A stretch of DNA of 61,666 bases from an uncultured Lachnoclostridium sp. (GCA_948330435.1 CAOJBY010000023.1:1-61666); one strand, 5' to 3'; positions 31,120-40,312 are shown, counted from the stretch's first letter. The notes: a model not told the origin generated them from the sequence alone. A program made the numbers and translations.

Positions 31120-32223
31120 CTAATCCAGGTAGTCTTTCAGCTTCCTGCTGCGGCTGGGATGACGAAGCTTCCGAAGTGCCTTGGCCTCAATCTGCCGGAT
31201 ACGCTCCCTGGTTACATTGAATTCTTTTCCTACTTCCTCCAGGGTACGGGCTCGTCCATCATCCAATCCAAAACGCAGCCGCAATACTTTCTGCTCCCGT
31301 TCTGTCAAGGTACTAAGAACCTCCACCAGCTGCTCCTTTAACAGAGTAAATGCCGCCGCATCAGAGGGAACCGGAACATTGTCATCCTGAATAAAGTCAC
31401 CTAAGTGGCTGTCCTCCTCCTCGCCAATGGGAGTCTCCAGGGATACGGGCTCCTGAGAGATCTTCAGAATCTCACGGACACGCTCCACCGGAAGCTTCAT
31501 CTCTTCCGCAATCTCCTCTGGGGAGGGTTCTCTTCCAAGCTCCTGCAAAAGCTGGCGGGATACACGAATCAACTTGTTAATGGTCTCCACCATATGCACA
31601 GGGATACGAATCGTTCTGGCCTGGTCTGCAATTGCTCTTGTAATAGCCTGACGAATCCACCAGGTGGCATAGGTACTAAACTTGTAGCCCTTACGATAGT
31701 CAAACTTCTCTACAGCTTTAATAAGCCCCAGATTTCCCTCCTGAATCAGATCCAGGAAAAGCATTCCACGGCCTACATAACGCTTGGCAATGCTGACTAC
31801 CAGACGAAGATTCGCCTCTGCCAGACGCTTCTTGGCCTCCTCATCTCCCAGCTCCATCCGCTTGGCCAGCTCAATCTCCTCCTCCGCACTTAAAAGGGGG
31901 ACCTTGCCTATCTCCTTTAAATACATGCGGACAGGATCCTCAATACTCACACCATCCGGTACGGAAAGATCGATTTGCTCAACATCTACATCATCCTCCT
32001 CAGACAGAATGATGGCATCATCATCATCGTCATTGGTAATCCGGAGGACGTCAATATTATTGGCTTCCAGATATTCCAGAATCTTCTCAAAATGCTCTGC
32101 ATCCAGTTCCATGTCTCCAAAGAAGTCATTGATCTCCTGATATTCCAGGACATTTTTTTTCTTCTTTGCCATAGACAGAAGCTCTTTTAACTTGTCCTCA
32201 AACTTTACAACGTTTTCTTCCAT
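31120..32223 (-). CDS. rpoD: Principal RNA polymerase sigma factor (sigma-A/RpoD)
   Basis: This 367-residue housekeeping sigma factor directs RNA polymerase to the TTGACA/TATAAT promoters seen across the window. Region 1.2 (DPVRMYLKEIGKVPLLSAEEE), region 2 (LRLVVSIAKRYVGRGMLFLDL, FSTYATWWIRQAI) and region 4 (LRLRFGLDDGRARTLEEVG, TRERIRQIEAKAL) are all clear. The N-terminal region 1.1 is short and acidic (DDDDDAIILSEEDDVD), as in Firmicutes. I chose ATG 32223 because AAGGA lies nine bases upstream. It follows dnaG closely in the conserved macromolecular-synthesis operon. Confidence 0.97.
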   Translation of the reverse strand: MEENVVKFEDKLKELLSMAKKKKNVLEYQEINDFFGDMELDAEHFEKILEYLEANNIDVLRITNDDDDDAIILSEEDDVDVEQIDLSVPDGVSIEDPVRMYLKEIGKVPLLSAEEEIELAKRMELGDEEAKKRLAEANLRLVVSIAKRYVGRGMLFLDLIQEGNLGLIKAVEKFDYRKGYKFSTYATWWIRQAITRAIADQARTIRIPVHMVETINKLIRVSRQLLQELGREPSPEEIAEEMKLPVERVREILKISQEPVSLETPIGEEEDSHLGDFIQDDNVPVPSDAAAFTLLKEQLVEVLSTLTEREQKVLRLRFGLDDGRARTLEEVGKEFNVTRERIRQIEAKALRKLRHPSRSRKLKDYLD

Positions 32224-32261
32224 GTTGTTCCATCCTTCCATAACTTGTTAGTATTTTATCC

Positions 32262-34025
32262 CTAATCCAAAGAAATATGCAGTTTCTCTAATTGGCGTCT
32301 CCTCTGGACAATCTGCTGCATCCCCACCATATCTGTAGATTCCAATTGATTTGCCTTTTTGTCCAATGCACTTTTGCAGACCTTTTTTATTGTCATCTCA
32401 AGTGCTTTCTCCATCTCTTCTTTCGTCTCCACCTTAAGTTCTGCGTTGAATACTGCCGCCGCCCTCCGTTGCTCTTTAGAATCCGTAAAAGTTCCTACAA
32501 TACGGGCCGGATTCAATTCTCCTTTCTCCTGCTGTTCATACAACATTGCTGCTATCTGACTGTAAAGGGGAATTGTAAAATCCTCTGGCCCCACATAACG
32601 ACGAATCTCACGAAAACATACCGGATCCGAAATCATCCATGTAAGCAGCATCTTCTGAGAAGTGTCATTTCCATCTTCCTTCTCTTTTTTTCGAAACGAC
32701 ACATCTCTTGGCCTTTCCATCAATCGGACATCACCTAAGGTGAGCCCCATCTGATTTACTTTCTTCCGAAGTGTCTCGTAACCGATATGGTACTGCACCG
32801 AAAGAGTTTCTATATAATTATTTCGTTCCAATTCATCAGAAAAATTCAAAAGTTTTCTTGACATCTGGCCAAAAAATGCAGTCTTACCAGCCGGGTCCTT
32901 TAGATTATAATTTCGTTCCAGAACCTCTATTTCAAATAGGAAACTACTCTTAGCCGATTCTATTCGTTCCTGAAAGGCCTCTGTTCCAAGGGCTTTGATA
33001 AATTCATCTGGGTCCTTGTAAGGCTCCATACTGATTACCCGCACAGAAAGTCCGGCATCTTTCAGTATGGGAATAGCCCTGAGAGCCGCTTTGGTTCCCG
33101 CATCATCACTGTCATAGGTCAAAAGCACTTCCTGAGTATAACGTTTTAAAAGAACAGACTGCTGGGTGGTCAGGGCTGTTCCCAGGGACGCTACTGCCTG
33201 GCTAAAGCCTGCCTGATGAAGTGCAATCACATCCATATATCCCTCACAGATAATCATGTTGGGCTTCCTGGAACTTCTGGCAAAATTAAGTCCATAGAGG
33301 TTCCGGCTTTTATCAAAAATCTTTGTCTCGGGAGAATTCAGATACTTGGGCTTTCCATCCCCCATGACTCGTCCTCCAAAGCCAATCACCCGGTTATTGC
33401 TATCCATTATCGGAAACATCACCCGGTTCCAGAACTTATCATAAGCTCCCCGCCGTTCATCCATATTAATCAGACCTGATTCTTTCAAAAGTTCATCCGA
33501 ATATCCCTCTTTCTTCAGGTATTTATAAAGCTGCCCGTTATGCTTACTGGAATAACCCAGCCCAAAATGGCGGATCGTATCATCCGATAATGCCCGCCCA
33601 CGCAGATATGCATAGGCATCCTTTCCGCCCTCCTGCTTTAATTGGTAATAAAAAAAATTCGCCGCTTTTTTATGTATCTCCAGAAGACGACTTTTCAAAT
33701 CCGCCTGATACTTTGCTTCCTCGGAATATTCCATCTCCGGCAGATCCACGCCGCAACGATCTGCCAGATGCCTGACTGCCTCGGGAAAGGTATAATTCTC
33801 ATATTCCATCAAAAAATTAAATACCGTTCCCCCTGCATGACAGCCAAAGCAGTAATACATCTGTCTGTCTCCGGACACAGAAAAGGATGGAGATTTCTCA
33901 CTGTGGAAAGGACATAAACCAAAATAACGGCCCCCCTGCTTTCGCAAACGCACATATCCGGATATCACATCCACAATATCATTTTTTAAACGTATTTCCT
34001 CAATCAGGTCCTCTGAATAATACAC
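32262..34025 (-). CDS. dnaG: DNA primase
   Basis: This 587-residue primase makes RNA primers at the replication fork. It has an N-terminal CHC2 zinc finger (CPFHSEKSPSF, then YYCFGCHAGG), the catalytic TOPRIM core (MIICEGYMDVIALHQAGF, then LTYDSDDAG) and a C-terminal helicase-binding domain. The start is GTG at 34025 with GAGGTGG upstream. An ATG three bases earlier is in another frame. It lies between dgt and rpoD in the operon. Confidence 0.97.
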   Translation of the reverse strand: MYYSEDLIEEIRLKNDIVDVISGYVRLRKQGGRYFGLCPFHSEKSPSFSVSGDRQMYYCFGCHAGGTVFNFLMEYENYTFPEAVRHLADRCGVDLPEMEYSEEAKYQADLKSRLLEIHKKAANFFYYQLKQEGGKDAYAYLRGRALSDDTIRHFGLGYSSKHNGQLYKYLKKEGYSDELLKESGLINMDERRGAYDKFWNRVMFPIMDSNNRVIGFGGRVMGDGKPKYLNSPETKIFDKSRNLYGLNFARSSRKPNMIICEGYMDVIALHQAGFSQAVASLGTALTTQQSVLLKRYTQEVLLTYDSDDAGTKAALRAIPILKDAGLSVRVISMEPYKDPDEFIKALGTEAFQERIESAKSSFLFEIEVLERNYNLKDPAGKTAFFGQMSRKLLNFSDELERNNYIETLSVQYHIGYETLRKKVNQMGLTLGDVRLMERPRDVSFRKKEKEDGNDTSQKMLLTWMISDPVCFREIRRYVGPEDFTIPLYSQIAAMLYEQQEKGELNPARIVGTFTDSKEQRRAAAVFNAELKVETKEEMEKALEMTIKKVCKSALDKKANQLESTDMVGMQQIVQRRRQLEKLHISLD

Positions 34026-34060
34026 GTCATACCACCTCTATGCACCGCCCAGACAGCACA

Positions 34061-35101
34061 CTAGATGCTCCATGCCTTGGGAATAAAATACTCATTAAAT
34101 TTGTAAATGGCATACTGATCCGTCATGCCGGAGATATAATCGCAGACAACAACCTCTTTTTCCTCATGCTCCTTACAGAGCATATCCTGAAATTCCTCCG
34201 ACATGGTCTTTGGATGTTCCATATAATGAGAAAACAATGCCTCCAAAAGTTCCTGGGCCTTTGTCTCCTCACCTTTTGCTTTCGGATTTGTATACAAATT
34301 CTTGAACATGAACATTCGCAGATCCTGCATTGCCCCGCCTACTTCCTCGGACATCTGAAGAGACGGACAAGAAAGCCCGGTCTTCTTCTCCTCCCGGAGC
34401 CACTCCATATTGCTTCGCACAATATCATGAATCAGCGTATTCAGCCGCTCCCTTGTGGAGTGTCCCAGTATATTCCTGTATTTCAGAGGGATGTCCTCTT
34501 CCTCCAGAATCCCCGCACGAATAGCATCATCAATGTCATGATTTATGTAGGCAATTTTATCTGCAAAGCGAACAATCTGTCCCTCCAAAGTTGCCGGGCT
34601 CCCACTGGTTCTGTGATTGCGGATTCCATCACGAACCTCCCAGGTAAGGTTCAGTCCTTTCCCCTGCTTCTCCAGACGCTCCACTACCCGAACGCTCTGT
34701 TCATAATGGGCAAAACCTCTGGTGCAAAGTTTGTTAAGGGCTCTCTCCCCTGCATGTCCAAAGGGCGTGTGGCCCAGATCATGCCCCAGAGCAATGGCTT
34801 CTGTCAGATCCTCATTAAGCCTGAGTGCCTTTGCCACTGTTCTGGCCGTCTGTGCAACTTCCAGCGTATGTGTCAGCCTGGTTCGGTAATGATCCCCTCT
34901 TGGAGTCAAAAACACCTGGGTCTTATGCTTCAGACGGCGAAAAGACTTACAGTGCAGTATCCGATCCCGATCTCTCTGATAAACGGGCCGAATATCACAG
35001 GGTTCTTCCTCCACGTCCCTTCCTCTGGAATCTCTGCTGAAAGCCGCATAGGGACTCAGATACTCGCTCTCCCATTGTTCCGTACCCTCACGAATCGTCA
35101 T
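34061..35101 (-). CDS. dgt: Deoxyguanosinetriphosphate triphosphohydrolase-like protein
   Basis: This 346-residue HD-domain enzyme removes triphosphate from dGTP or related dNTPs and so tunes DNA precursor pools. Metal-binding residues of the HD fold are visible in RLTHTLEVAQTAR, ALGHDLGHTPFGHAGE and INHDIDDA. GGAGCAGCC precedes the ATG. In Firmicutes this gene commonly sits upstream of dnaG and rpoD, as here, linking nucleotide pools to replication. Substrate preference within the family varies. Confidence 0.92.
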   Translation of the reverse strand: MTIREGTEQWESEYLSPYAAFSRDSRGRDVEEEPCDIRPVYQRDRDRILHCKSFRRLKHKTQVFLTPRGDHYRTRLTHTLEVAQTARTVAKALRLNEDLTEAIALGHDLGHTPFGHAGERALNKLCTRGFAHYEQSVRVVERLEKQGKGLNLTWEVRDGIRNHRTSGSPATLEGQIVRFADKIAYINHDIDDAIRAGILEEEDIPLKYRNILGHSTRERLNTLIHDIVRSNMEWLREEKKTGLSCPSLQMSEEVGGAMQDLRMFMFKNLYTNPKAKGEETKAQELLEALFSHYMEHPKTMSEEFQDMLCKEHEEKEVVVCDYISGMTDQYAIYKFNEYFIPKAWSI

Positions 35102-35132
35102 AGGCTGCTCCTTTCAAACTGGTTCTATTATA

Positions 35133-35717
35133 TTAATTCTGCGTCCGGGCTTTTTTTCCTCTTTCTTTCTTCAAATTTGGATATTCTTTTTTTCTCACCA
35201 AATTCCGGCGTATATAAGCCAGAGTCCGTTCCTCGCCCTGTTCCGACAGCATATGGAGCAGATACTCCAAAAGAGCCCTGGTTTCCTCATGGATCACATA
35301 GGCTTCTTTTCCCTGCTCATAGTAGGCCAAAGGCTGATTACGGTTGTAGTCCTTCCCCTTATAGATGCGGGATGCCGCAATTCGATCCATCATCATTTCC
35401 GCCACATACTTTGTGGGCATCTTCATTCCAGCCAACTCTTTTCCTGTCTTCAGACTGTAATCAATCCAATACTCATAGTGATGCTTATTTCTTCCCTTGT
35501 GATGCAGCCATGCGGAAGAATAACCCTTTTCCTCCCTCTCAGCATTGTTCGGACTGCGGTAGCCCTGGTAATACCGGCATCCGGGTAAAAATTCCGCAGG
35601 CGTATATTTTGACAAATCATGGGTCATCCCCTGCCAGTAAAGACCAATTTTAAAGCAATATCTCATCACCAGCACTCTATGCCGGGTAATTGTACAAAAA
35701 TGTCTCCATGCTTTCAT
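35133..35717 (-). CDS. DUF5662 family protein
   Basis: This 194-residue protein matches the DUF5662 family, whose function I do not know. Conserved-looking stretches are MTHDLSKYTPAEF near residue 31 and the His-rich SAWLHHKGRNKHHYEYW near 70, which suggest a metal site. The C-terminus is strongly basic. It starts three bases after the stop of the GlgX-like gene, so the two are translationally coupled, and dgt follows after 31 bp. There is no signal or membrane segment. Confidence 0.8.
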   Translation of the reverse strand: MKAWRHFCTITRHRVLVMRYCFKIGLYWQGMTHDLSKYTPAEFLPGCRYYQGYRSPNNAEREEKGYSSAWLHHKGRNKHHYEYWIDYSLKTGKELAGMKMPTKYVAEMMMDRIAASRIYKGKDYNRNQPLAYYEQGKEAYVIHEETRALLEYLLHMLSEQGEERTLAYIRRNLVRKKEYPNLKKERGKKARTQN

Positions 35718-35720
35718 TTC

Positions 35721-37583
35721 CTATTTTCCCGTCAGCACTATGATAGTACGCTCCGGCACCGTAATCATCCGCTGCTCCTCCAAAATTGGTTCCTGCCCCT
35801 CCTGGTAAATGGCACCTGCCCCCTCGATACCGGTGTCTATGGCAATTCTCCATAAAGCCTCACCCGAAAGTCCCGGCAGGGCATATTCGTGTGGCATCCA
35901 ATGCATATTATATGCCACATAGAAAGAGACCTTATCCTCCATATAGTTCCCTGCGTAGAGAACACCCACGCTCCTGCTGTAATTCTCAAAATCTCCGAAC
36001 CAGGCACGCTTTCCATGATAAGACACATCCGGATAGCCACAGGATAAATAGTCCATCATACGAAGTTCCTTATTCTGCCTGAAGATGGGATGAGCCTTTC
36101 GGAATGCAATCAGGGCTTTTACATATTCCAGAAGCATCCGTTCCTGCTTTCCACCCCTCCATTCAATCCAGGACTGTTCATTGTCCCTGCACCATGCATT
36201 GTTATTTCCCTGCTGGGAATTCCCCATCTCGTCACCGGCATAAATGAGAGGTGTACCCTGACTTAAAAGCAAAAGTGCAAAGGCATTGCGAAGCTGCTTC
36301 CCCCGAAGCTGCAGAATCCTTTTCTTGCGGCTTGGACCTTCTTCTCCACAATTCCAGCTATAATTATAGTCTGTACCATCCCGGTTCTCTTCTCCATTGG
36401 CTTCATTATGTTTCTCATCATAGGAAACCAAATCCATCAAAGTGAAGCCATTGTGATTGGCCATATAATTGATGACCCCCTGCCGGTCCGGATTATGCCT
36501 TGCACGCCAGGTAAAATTGGAAAGCTGCCCCTCGTCTCCCTTCAAAAAACGCCTCGCATCCAGCATAAAGCCATCGTTATATTCTGCCAGATTCCGAAAA
36601 GCTGGCAGAGTTTTTTCCTCATAAATCTCATCCAGAGAAAAGCCTTCCGTCAGAAGCTTTGTATGTGCCAAAAGGGGTTCATGAGCCAATGCTTCCACCG
36701 GAGCATAGTCCCTGTTAATATGTATTCCGTCAATGTGATATTCCAGTACCCAATATTTTACACAGTCAAGCACCAGGGATGCCTTTGTACCCTTTGGAAA
36801 ATAGAACTCCAAAATCAGTTCAATTCCATTTCGATGAAGTTCTTTCACCAGATCCTTTAATTCCTTTACCGGATCATCGGAGGCCGCATAGGAAGCTTTT
36901 GGTGCAAAATAATAAGCCCTGGGGGTATATCCCCAATAATTAAGACGAACATTCGCTTCCTCTATAGGTGCATATTTCATCCACTCCGGGCTGTTGTTCA
37001 TGGACTCCAGTTCCGAGAATTCGTAGACCGGCATTAACTCCAGTTGATTGATTCCCAGTTGTTTGAGATAGGAAATCTTTTCCTGTATTCCGGCAAAGGT
37101 TCCCTTTTTCTTCACCTTTGATGTAGGGTGCTTTGTAAATCCCCTTACATGAGTACCATAAGCCACCACTTCCTCAAAGGGAAGCATCAGGGGCTTGTCA
37201 TCCTCCCAATCATAGTTATCTGAAATAATTCTTCCTCTTAATTCCTCTTCTTTTACCGGCTTTCCAAAGTGTTCCCTTCCTGTAATATGACAGGCGTAAG
37301 GATCTGTAACTACCTGCTCCTCAATCCTGTAATTATACTCATATTTCTCTGCCGGCAGTCCTTTCACCAGCACAGAACGCAAATCTCCATAACGTATGGA
37401 ACTCTCCATGGGAATGGAGGCTTCCACTTCTTTTTTCCCCTTTTTATAAAGTAATAAGCTGCAAGTTTTCTTATCCGGTACTGCAACTGTAAAGCAAATA
37501 TCTCCTCCCAGTTTTCGGACTCCCTGACCTTGAAGAATTCCCTCTTTAACGTCATACTCTAAATTCTTGTCCCATTTCTTCAT
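35721..37583 (-). CDS. GlgX-like GH13 protein with lost catalytic residues (probable pseudoenzyme)
   Basis: This 620-residue protein has the layout of glycogen-debranching GlgX/isoamylase: an N-terminal CBM48-like domain (about 12-95), a GH13 barrel and a C-terminal beta domain. The stretch KHNEANGEENRDGT and the later LIYAGDEMGNSQQGNNNAWC are clear family marks. However, region I reads LEFYFPKG in place of DVVxNH. Region II reads GIHINRD, so the nucleophile Asp is Asn290 and the invariant Arg is His288. Region IV reads NHNGF, so the stabilising Asp is Asn378. Only the region III glutamate (Glu313, LLTEGF) remains. It is probably not a hydrolase but a glycogen-binding or regulatory protein. 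AAAGGATAGG precedes the ATG. Confidence 0.85.
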   Translation of the reverse strand: MKKWDKNLEYDVKEGILQGQGVRKLGGDICFTVAVPDKKTCSLLLYKKGKKEVEASIPMESSIRYGDLRSVLVKGLPAEKYEYNYRIEEQVVTDPYACHITGREHFGKPVKEEELRGRIISDNYDWEDDKPLMLPFEEVVAYGTHVRGFTKHPTSKVKKKGTFAGIQEKISYLKQLGINQLELMPVYEFSELESMNNSPEWMKYAPIEEANVRLNYWGYTPRAYYFAPKASYAASDDPVKELKDLVKELHRNGIELILEFYFPKGTKASLVLDCVKYWVLEYHIDGIHINRDYAPVEALAHEPLLAHTKLLTEGFSLDEIYEEKTLPAFRNLAEYNDGFMLDARRFLKGDEGQLSNFTWRARHNPDRQGVINYMANHNGFTLMDLVSYDEKHNEANGEENRDGTDYNYSWNCGEEGPSRKKRILQLRGKQLRNAFALLLLSQGTPLIYAGDEMGNSQQGNNNAWCRDNEQSWIEWRGGKQERMLLEYVKALIAFRKAHPIFRQNKELRMMDYLSCGYPDVSYHGKRAWFGDFENYSRSVGVLYAGNYMEDKVSFYVAYNMHWMPHEYALPGLSGEALWRIAIDTGIEGAGAIYQEGQEPILEEQRMITVPERTIIVLTGK

Positions 37584-37658
37584 TCAGTTCCTATCCTTTC
37601 CGCAATGTTCCGCTTTCTAAAAATATTGACTATCCCCCTATTATGAAACAATATTTTT

Positions 37659-37688
37659 ATTATAGCAGAATATGTCCAATGTTGACAA
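37659..37688 (-). promoter_or_regulatory. Extended -10 promoter of the GlgX-like gene
   Basis: On the minus strand, TTGTCA (37683-37688) is followed after 18 bp by TATAAT (37659-37664), with TGC before it. It is a strong sigma-A promoter, about 75 bp upstream of the start, and probably drives the run of genes into dgt-dnaG-rpoD. Confidence 0.65.
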
Positions 37689-37723
37689 GAACTTACCAGC
37701 GAGAAAGAATAAAAAAGTAACTT

Positions 37724-37855
37724 ATAAGGCAACAGATCAGACGGGCAGCGACAGACAGGCTTTTCCAATATCAGGTGTCCGGCATGTTCGTGAACCGTCC
37801 GAACACCGATATGGAAAAACCTGTCTGCCGCTGCCCGTCTGATCTGTTGCCTTAT
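37724..37855. repeat. 132-nt intergenic hairpin with arms of about 60 nt
   Basis: The first 27 bases (37724-37750) are perfectly complementary to 37829-37855. After one mismatch, complementarity continues inward to about 37783. The loop contains a smaller stem around GTTCG/CGAAC. It begins 10 bp after the LacI-family gene and no U tract follows. The remainder of this 282-bp gap holds the GlgX-like promoter. Confidence 0.85.
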
Positions 37856-37865
37856 ATTGTTCTTT

Positions 37866-38906
37866 CTACCAGCCAAACATCTCCCACTCATTGGATGCGG
37901 AAATCTCAGAAGACTTCCTGACAATCAAGCTTGACTCCAAAATGTTTTGTGATACACACTCAATCCCCTGCATCAGATCACCTATGATCTGTGCCGCCAT
38001 CCTTCCCATCTGATACGTGGGTACATGAATGGTTGAAAGTGCCGGATCAATCAAGGTCGAAACGCTCAGATTATCAAAGCCAATAAAAGCAATGTCCTCC
38101 GGAACCGATTTTCCCGTCTGCTTTGCAGCCTTAATGGCTCCAATTGCCATCTGATCATTTGCAGATGCCACCGCCGTAAATTCCTCTCCAAAATCCAGAA
38201 GTTCCCGCATCGCCATATAACCACTCGCAGGTGTAAAATCTCCATAACGTATAAGTCCCGGCTCATAAGGGATTCCCGCATCCTGAAGGGCACTCTTGTA
38301 ACCCTCAAAACGATCATCGCTCAAAGAAACCTTATAATTGCCATATAAATAAGCAATCCTGCGATGTCCCAGGGAAATCAAATGCTCCACTGCCTGTTTT
38401 TCCGCCTGAAAATTATCTACAAATACACTGTAAAATCCCTCCATCTCAACCCTTTTCTCAATTATTACCACAAAGATTCCCCTGTCAATGAAAGTTTTCT
38501 TTATCCATCTGTGGTATGCATCCTCCTGCCCCCTTGGACACACAGAACTCAAAATAATTCCCTGAGGATGCTGATGTTTTAGCATATGCAAGCATTCCTG
38601 CTCTCTTTCAAACTCATAATTGGTATTATAATACAGCATCATCTTCTTTTCTTTAAATACAAAGCCCTCCACTCCGCTTAAAACATTGGAGAAAAAAGAA
38701 CTTGTTATAACAGGAAGAATAACCGCTATGGTTTTTGTTCTGGATTCTGCTTTTGCCGGAGGTGTATAGCCCAACTCCTGAGCTGCCGCCAATACTTTTC
38801 TTCTTACTTCCTCGCTTACATACTTGTTAGTACCACTACCCAGTACCGCTGAAACTGTTGATAATGATACCTCTGCTCTCTGAGCCACTGCCCGCATACC
38901 TGCCAT
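37866..38906 (-). CDS. LacI-family repressor, divergent from a cupin isomerase gene
   Basis: This 346-residue regulator has an N-terminal helix-turn-helix (MRAVAQRAEVSLSTVSAVLGS) and a sugar-sensing PBP1-like domain (about 60-335). GAGGG precedes ATG 38906. It is transcribed from a strong promoter (38944-38972) and is divergent from the cupin-type isomerase gene at 39077. The shared region carries palindromes of TTAGCGAAC, which overlap the isomerase promoter and are its likely targets. The effector is probably the sugar handled by the region at 39077-49941. Confidence 0.9.
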   Translation of the reverse strand: MAGMRAVAQRAEVSLSTVSAVLGSGTNKYVSEEVRRKVLAAAQELGYTPPAKAESRTKTIAVILPVITSSFFSNVLSGVEGFVFKEKKMMLYYNTNYEFEREQECLHMLKHQHPQGIILSSVCPRGQEDAYHRWIKKTFIDRGIFVVIIEKRVEMEGFYSVFVDNFQAEKQAVEHLISLGHRRIAYLYGNYKVSLSDDRFEGYKSALQDAGIPYEPGLIRYGDFTPASGYMAMRELLDFGEEFTAVASANDQMAIGAIKAAKQTGKSVPEDIAFIGFDNLSVSTLIDPALSTIHVPTYQMGRMAAQIIGDLMQGIECVSQNILESSLIVRKSSEISASNEWEMFGW

Positions 38907-38943
38907 ACCATATTTCCCTCTTGAGATTCATAAATTATGTTGT

Positions 38944-38972
38944 ATCATATCATGCCCATGAATGCTTGTCAA
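38944..38972 (-). promoter_or_regulatory. Sigma-A promoter of the LacI-family gene
   Basis: On the minus strand, TTGACA (38967-38972) is followed after 17 bp by TATGAT (38944-38949). Confidence 0.75.
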
Positions 38973-38999
38973 AATATCGTCCACTGCTGCCTCTTTTCA

Positions 39000-39028
39000 T
39001 TTACAAACGTTCGCTAATATAGTATAAT
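39000..39028 (+). promoter_or_regulatory. Sigma-A promoter of the cupin isomerase gene
   Basis: TTTACA (39000-39005) is followed after 17 bp by TATAAT (39023-39028). Operator half-sites lie in the spacer and directly downstream, so a bound repressor would block it. Confidence 0.75.
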
Positions 39029-39052
39029 TAATTAGCGAACACGTTCGCTAAT
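39009..39052. promoter_or_regulatory. Three TTAGCGAAC operator half-sites forming a LacI-type operator
   Basis: GTTCGCTAAT (39009-39018) is the complement of ATTAGCGAAC (39031-39040), which in turn forms a compact palindrome with GTTCGCTAAT (39043-39052) across a 2-bp centre. The compact palindrome is the likely main operator. The outer half-site sits in the promoter spacer. Confidence 0.75.
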
Positions 39053-39076
39053 CCTGACAAAGAAAAGAGGTATGAT

Positions 39077-40291
39077 ATGGAAAGAAAAACAGCAATTGAA
39101 AAGGCATTGGAACAAGGCAAAGGTATCTTTCGTCTGGCCCCCACCTGGGTTTCCAGATCCTTTTGCAGACCCGGAAAACGAATCAAGCTGCACCCTGACG
39201 ACTACTACGCATTAGGACCGGAACGGGGAGGGTTTGATGAGCGTTGGTTTGCGTCAACCACCTGGGCAGAGAATGGTCCCCAAACTGCGGATGATGAAGG
39301 TTTAAGTTACATCGTTGTAGATGCTGCCGGAAAAGAAAAAGTTCTTCTCCGTGATGCCGTGGAACTTTTTGGAGCAGAAATCATTGGCGAACACTTGTGG
39401 AATAAATATCACAGATGGTCCATGTTCTCCAAATTTTTCGACAACGCAGGTCCGCTTCCCCACCATATCCATCAGATGGATAATCATGCCAATCTGGTAG
39501 GTGCCTCCGGAAAGCCGGAAATGTACTTCTTCCCTGCACAGATGAACAATCATGGAGGGGAATTCCCCTTTACTTTCTTCGGTTTCAATCCGGGAGTAAC
39601 AAAGGATCAGGTTCTGGAGTGTCTGAAAAATTTCAGCAAAGGAGATAATAAGATTTTAGATATTTCCCGGGCATATAAGATTACCCTGGACACGGGCTGG
39701 GACGTACCTGCCGGAACACTTCATGCCCCGGCTTCTCTATGTACCTATGAGCCACAGTTCGCTTCCGATGTCTATGCTCATTATCAGAATGTACTGATGA
39801 ATGGTCAGGTAATCGAAGAAGAACTTGCCTGGAAAAACAGTCCGAAAGAAGAAATGCAAAAGAAAAATTATGAATTCCTGGTGGAGGCCATCGACTGGGA
39901 GTTAAATGTAGATCCCTATTTCTACCAGAACCGCTTTATGGCTCCCAAACCCGTAAAGCCCATTGAAGAAATGAACGGATACTTAGAAGAATGGATCTGT
40001 TACAAGAGTGATAAAGCCTGTGCAAAACGTTTGACGGTTTATCCTGGCGAAACCGTAACCATAAAAGATTCTGCTCCCTATGGCATCATTTGTCTGCAAG
40101 GTCATGGCACCTTTGGTGTACATCCACTGGAGACACCGGTCCTCATCCGCTATGGTCAGCTGACCAATGACGAATTTTTTGTCACGGAGAAAGCTGCGAA
40201 AGAAGGCGTAACCATTACCAATCCGTCTACCTGTGACCCCATCGTCATTCTGAAGCATTTTGCCGAAACACCAGATCTGGTGCTCGAGTAG
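39077..40291 (+). CDS. Cupin-type sugar isomerase candidate (mannose-6-phosphate isomerase class I-like)
   Basis: This 404-residue protein resembles class I mannose-6-phosphate isomerases in overall cupin pattern. It has possible metal ligands in PLPHHIHQMDNH and in the later GTLHAPAS, and a second jelly-roll in the C-terminal part. A paralogue of about the same length (43012-44313) lies in the nearby operon and shares the sequence along its full length (for example KLHPDDY, ERWFAST and MFSKFFDN/MYSKFFDN), although the present protein lacks the first 40 residues of that paralogue. It has its own promoter and LacI-type operator and stands alone. The reaction, presumably aldose-ketose isomerisation, is inferred. 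The substrate is unknown. Confidence 0.6.
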   Translation: MERKTAIEKALEQGKGIFRLAPTWVSRSFCRPGKRIKLHPDDYYALGPERGGFDERWFASTTWAENGPQTADDEGLSYIVVDAAGKEKVLLRDAVELFGAEIIGEHLWNKYHRWSMFSKFFDNAGPLPHHIHQMDNHANLVGASGKPEMYFFPAQMNNHGGEFPFTFFGFNPGVTKDQVLECLKNFSKGDNKILDISRAYKITLDTGWDVPAGTLHAPASLCTYEPQFASDVYAHYQNVLMNGQVIEEELAWKNSPKEEMQKKNYEFLVEAIDWELNVDPYFYQNRFMAPKPVKPIEEMNGYLEEWICYKSDKACAKRLTVYPGETVTIKDSAPYGIICLQGHGTFGVHPLETPVLIRYGQLTNDEFFVTEKAAKEGVTITNPSTCDPIVILKHFAETPDLVLE

Positions 40292-40312
40292 AGATACATT
40301 TCGTTCCGAACA

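Noticed and set aside
33887..35653. 588-codon plus-strand frame opposite dnaG and dgt
   Set aside because: It is antisense to two clear genes, has no ribosome site and no recognisable domain. It is a long shadow frame caused by codon bias.
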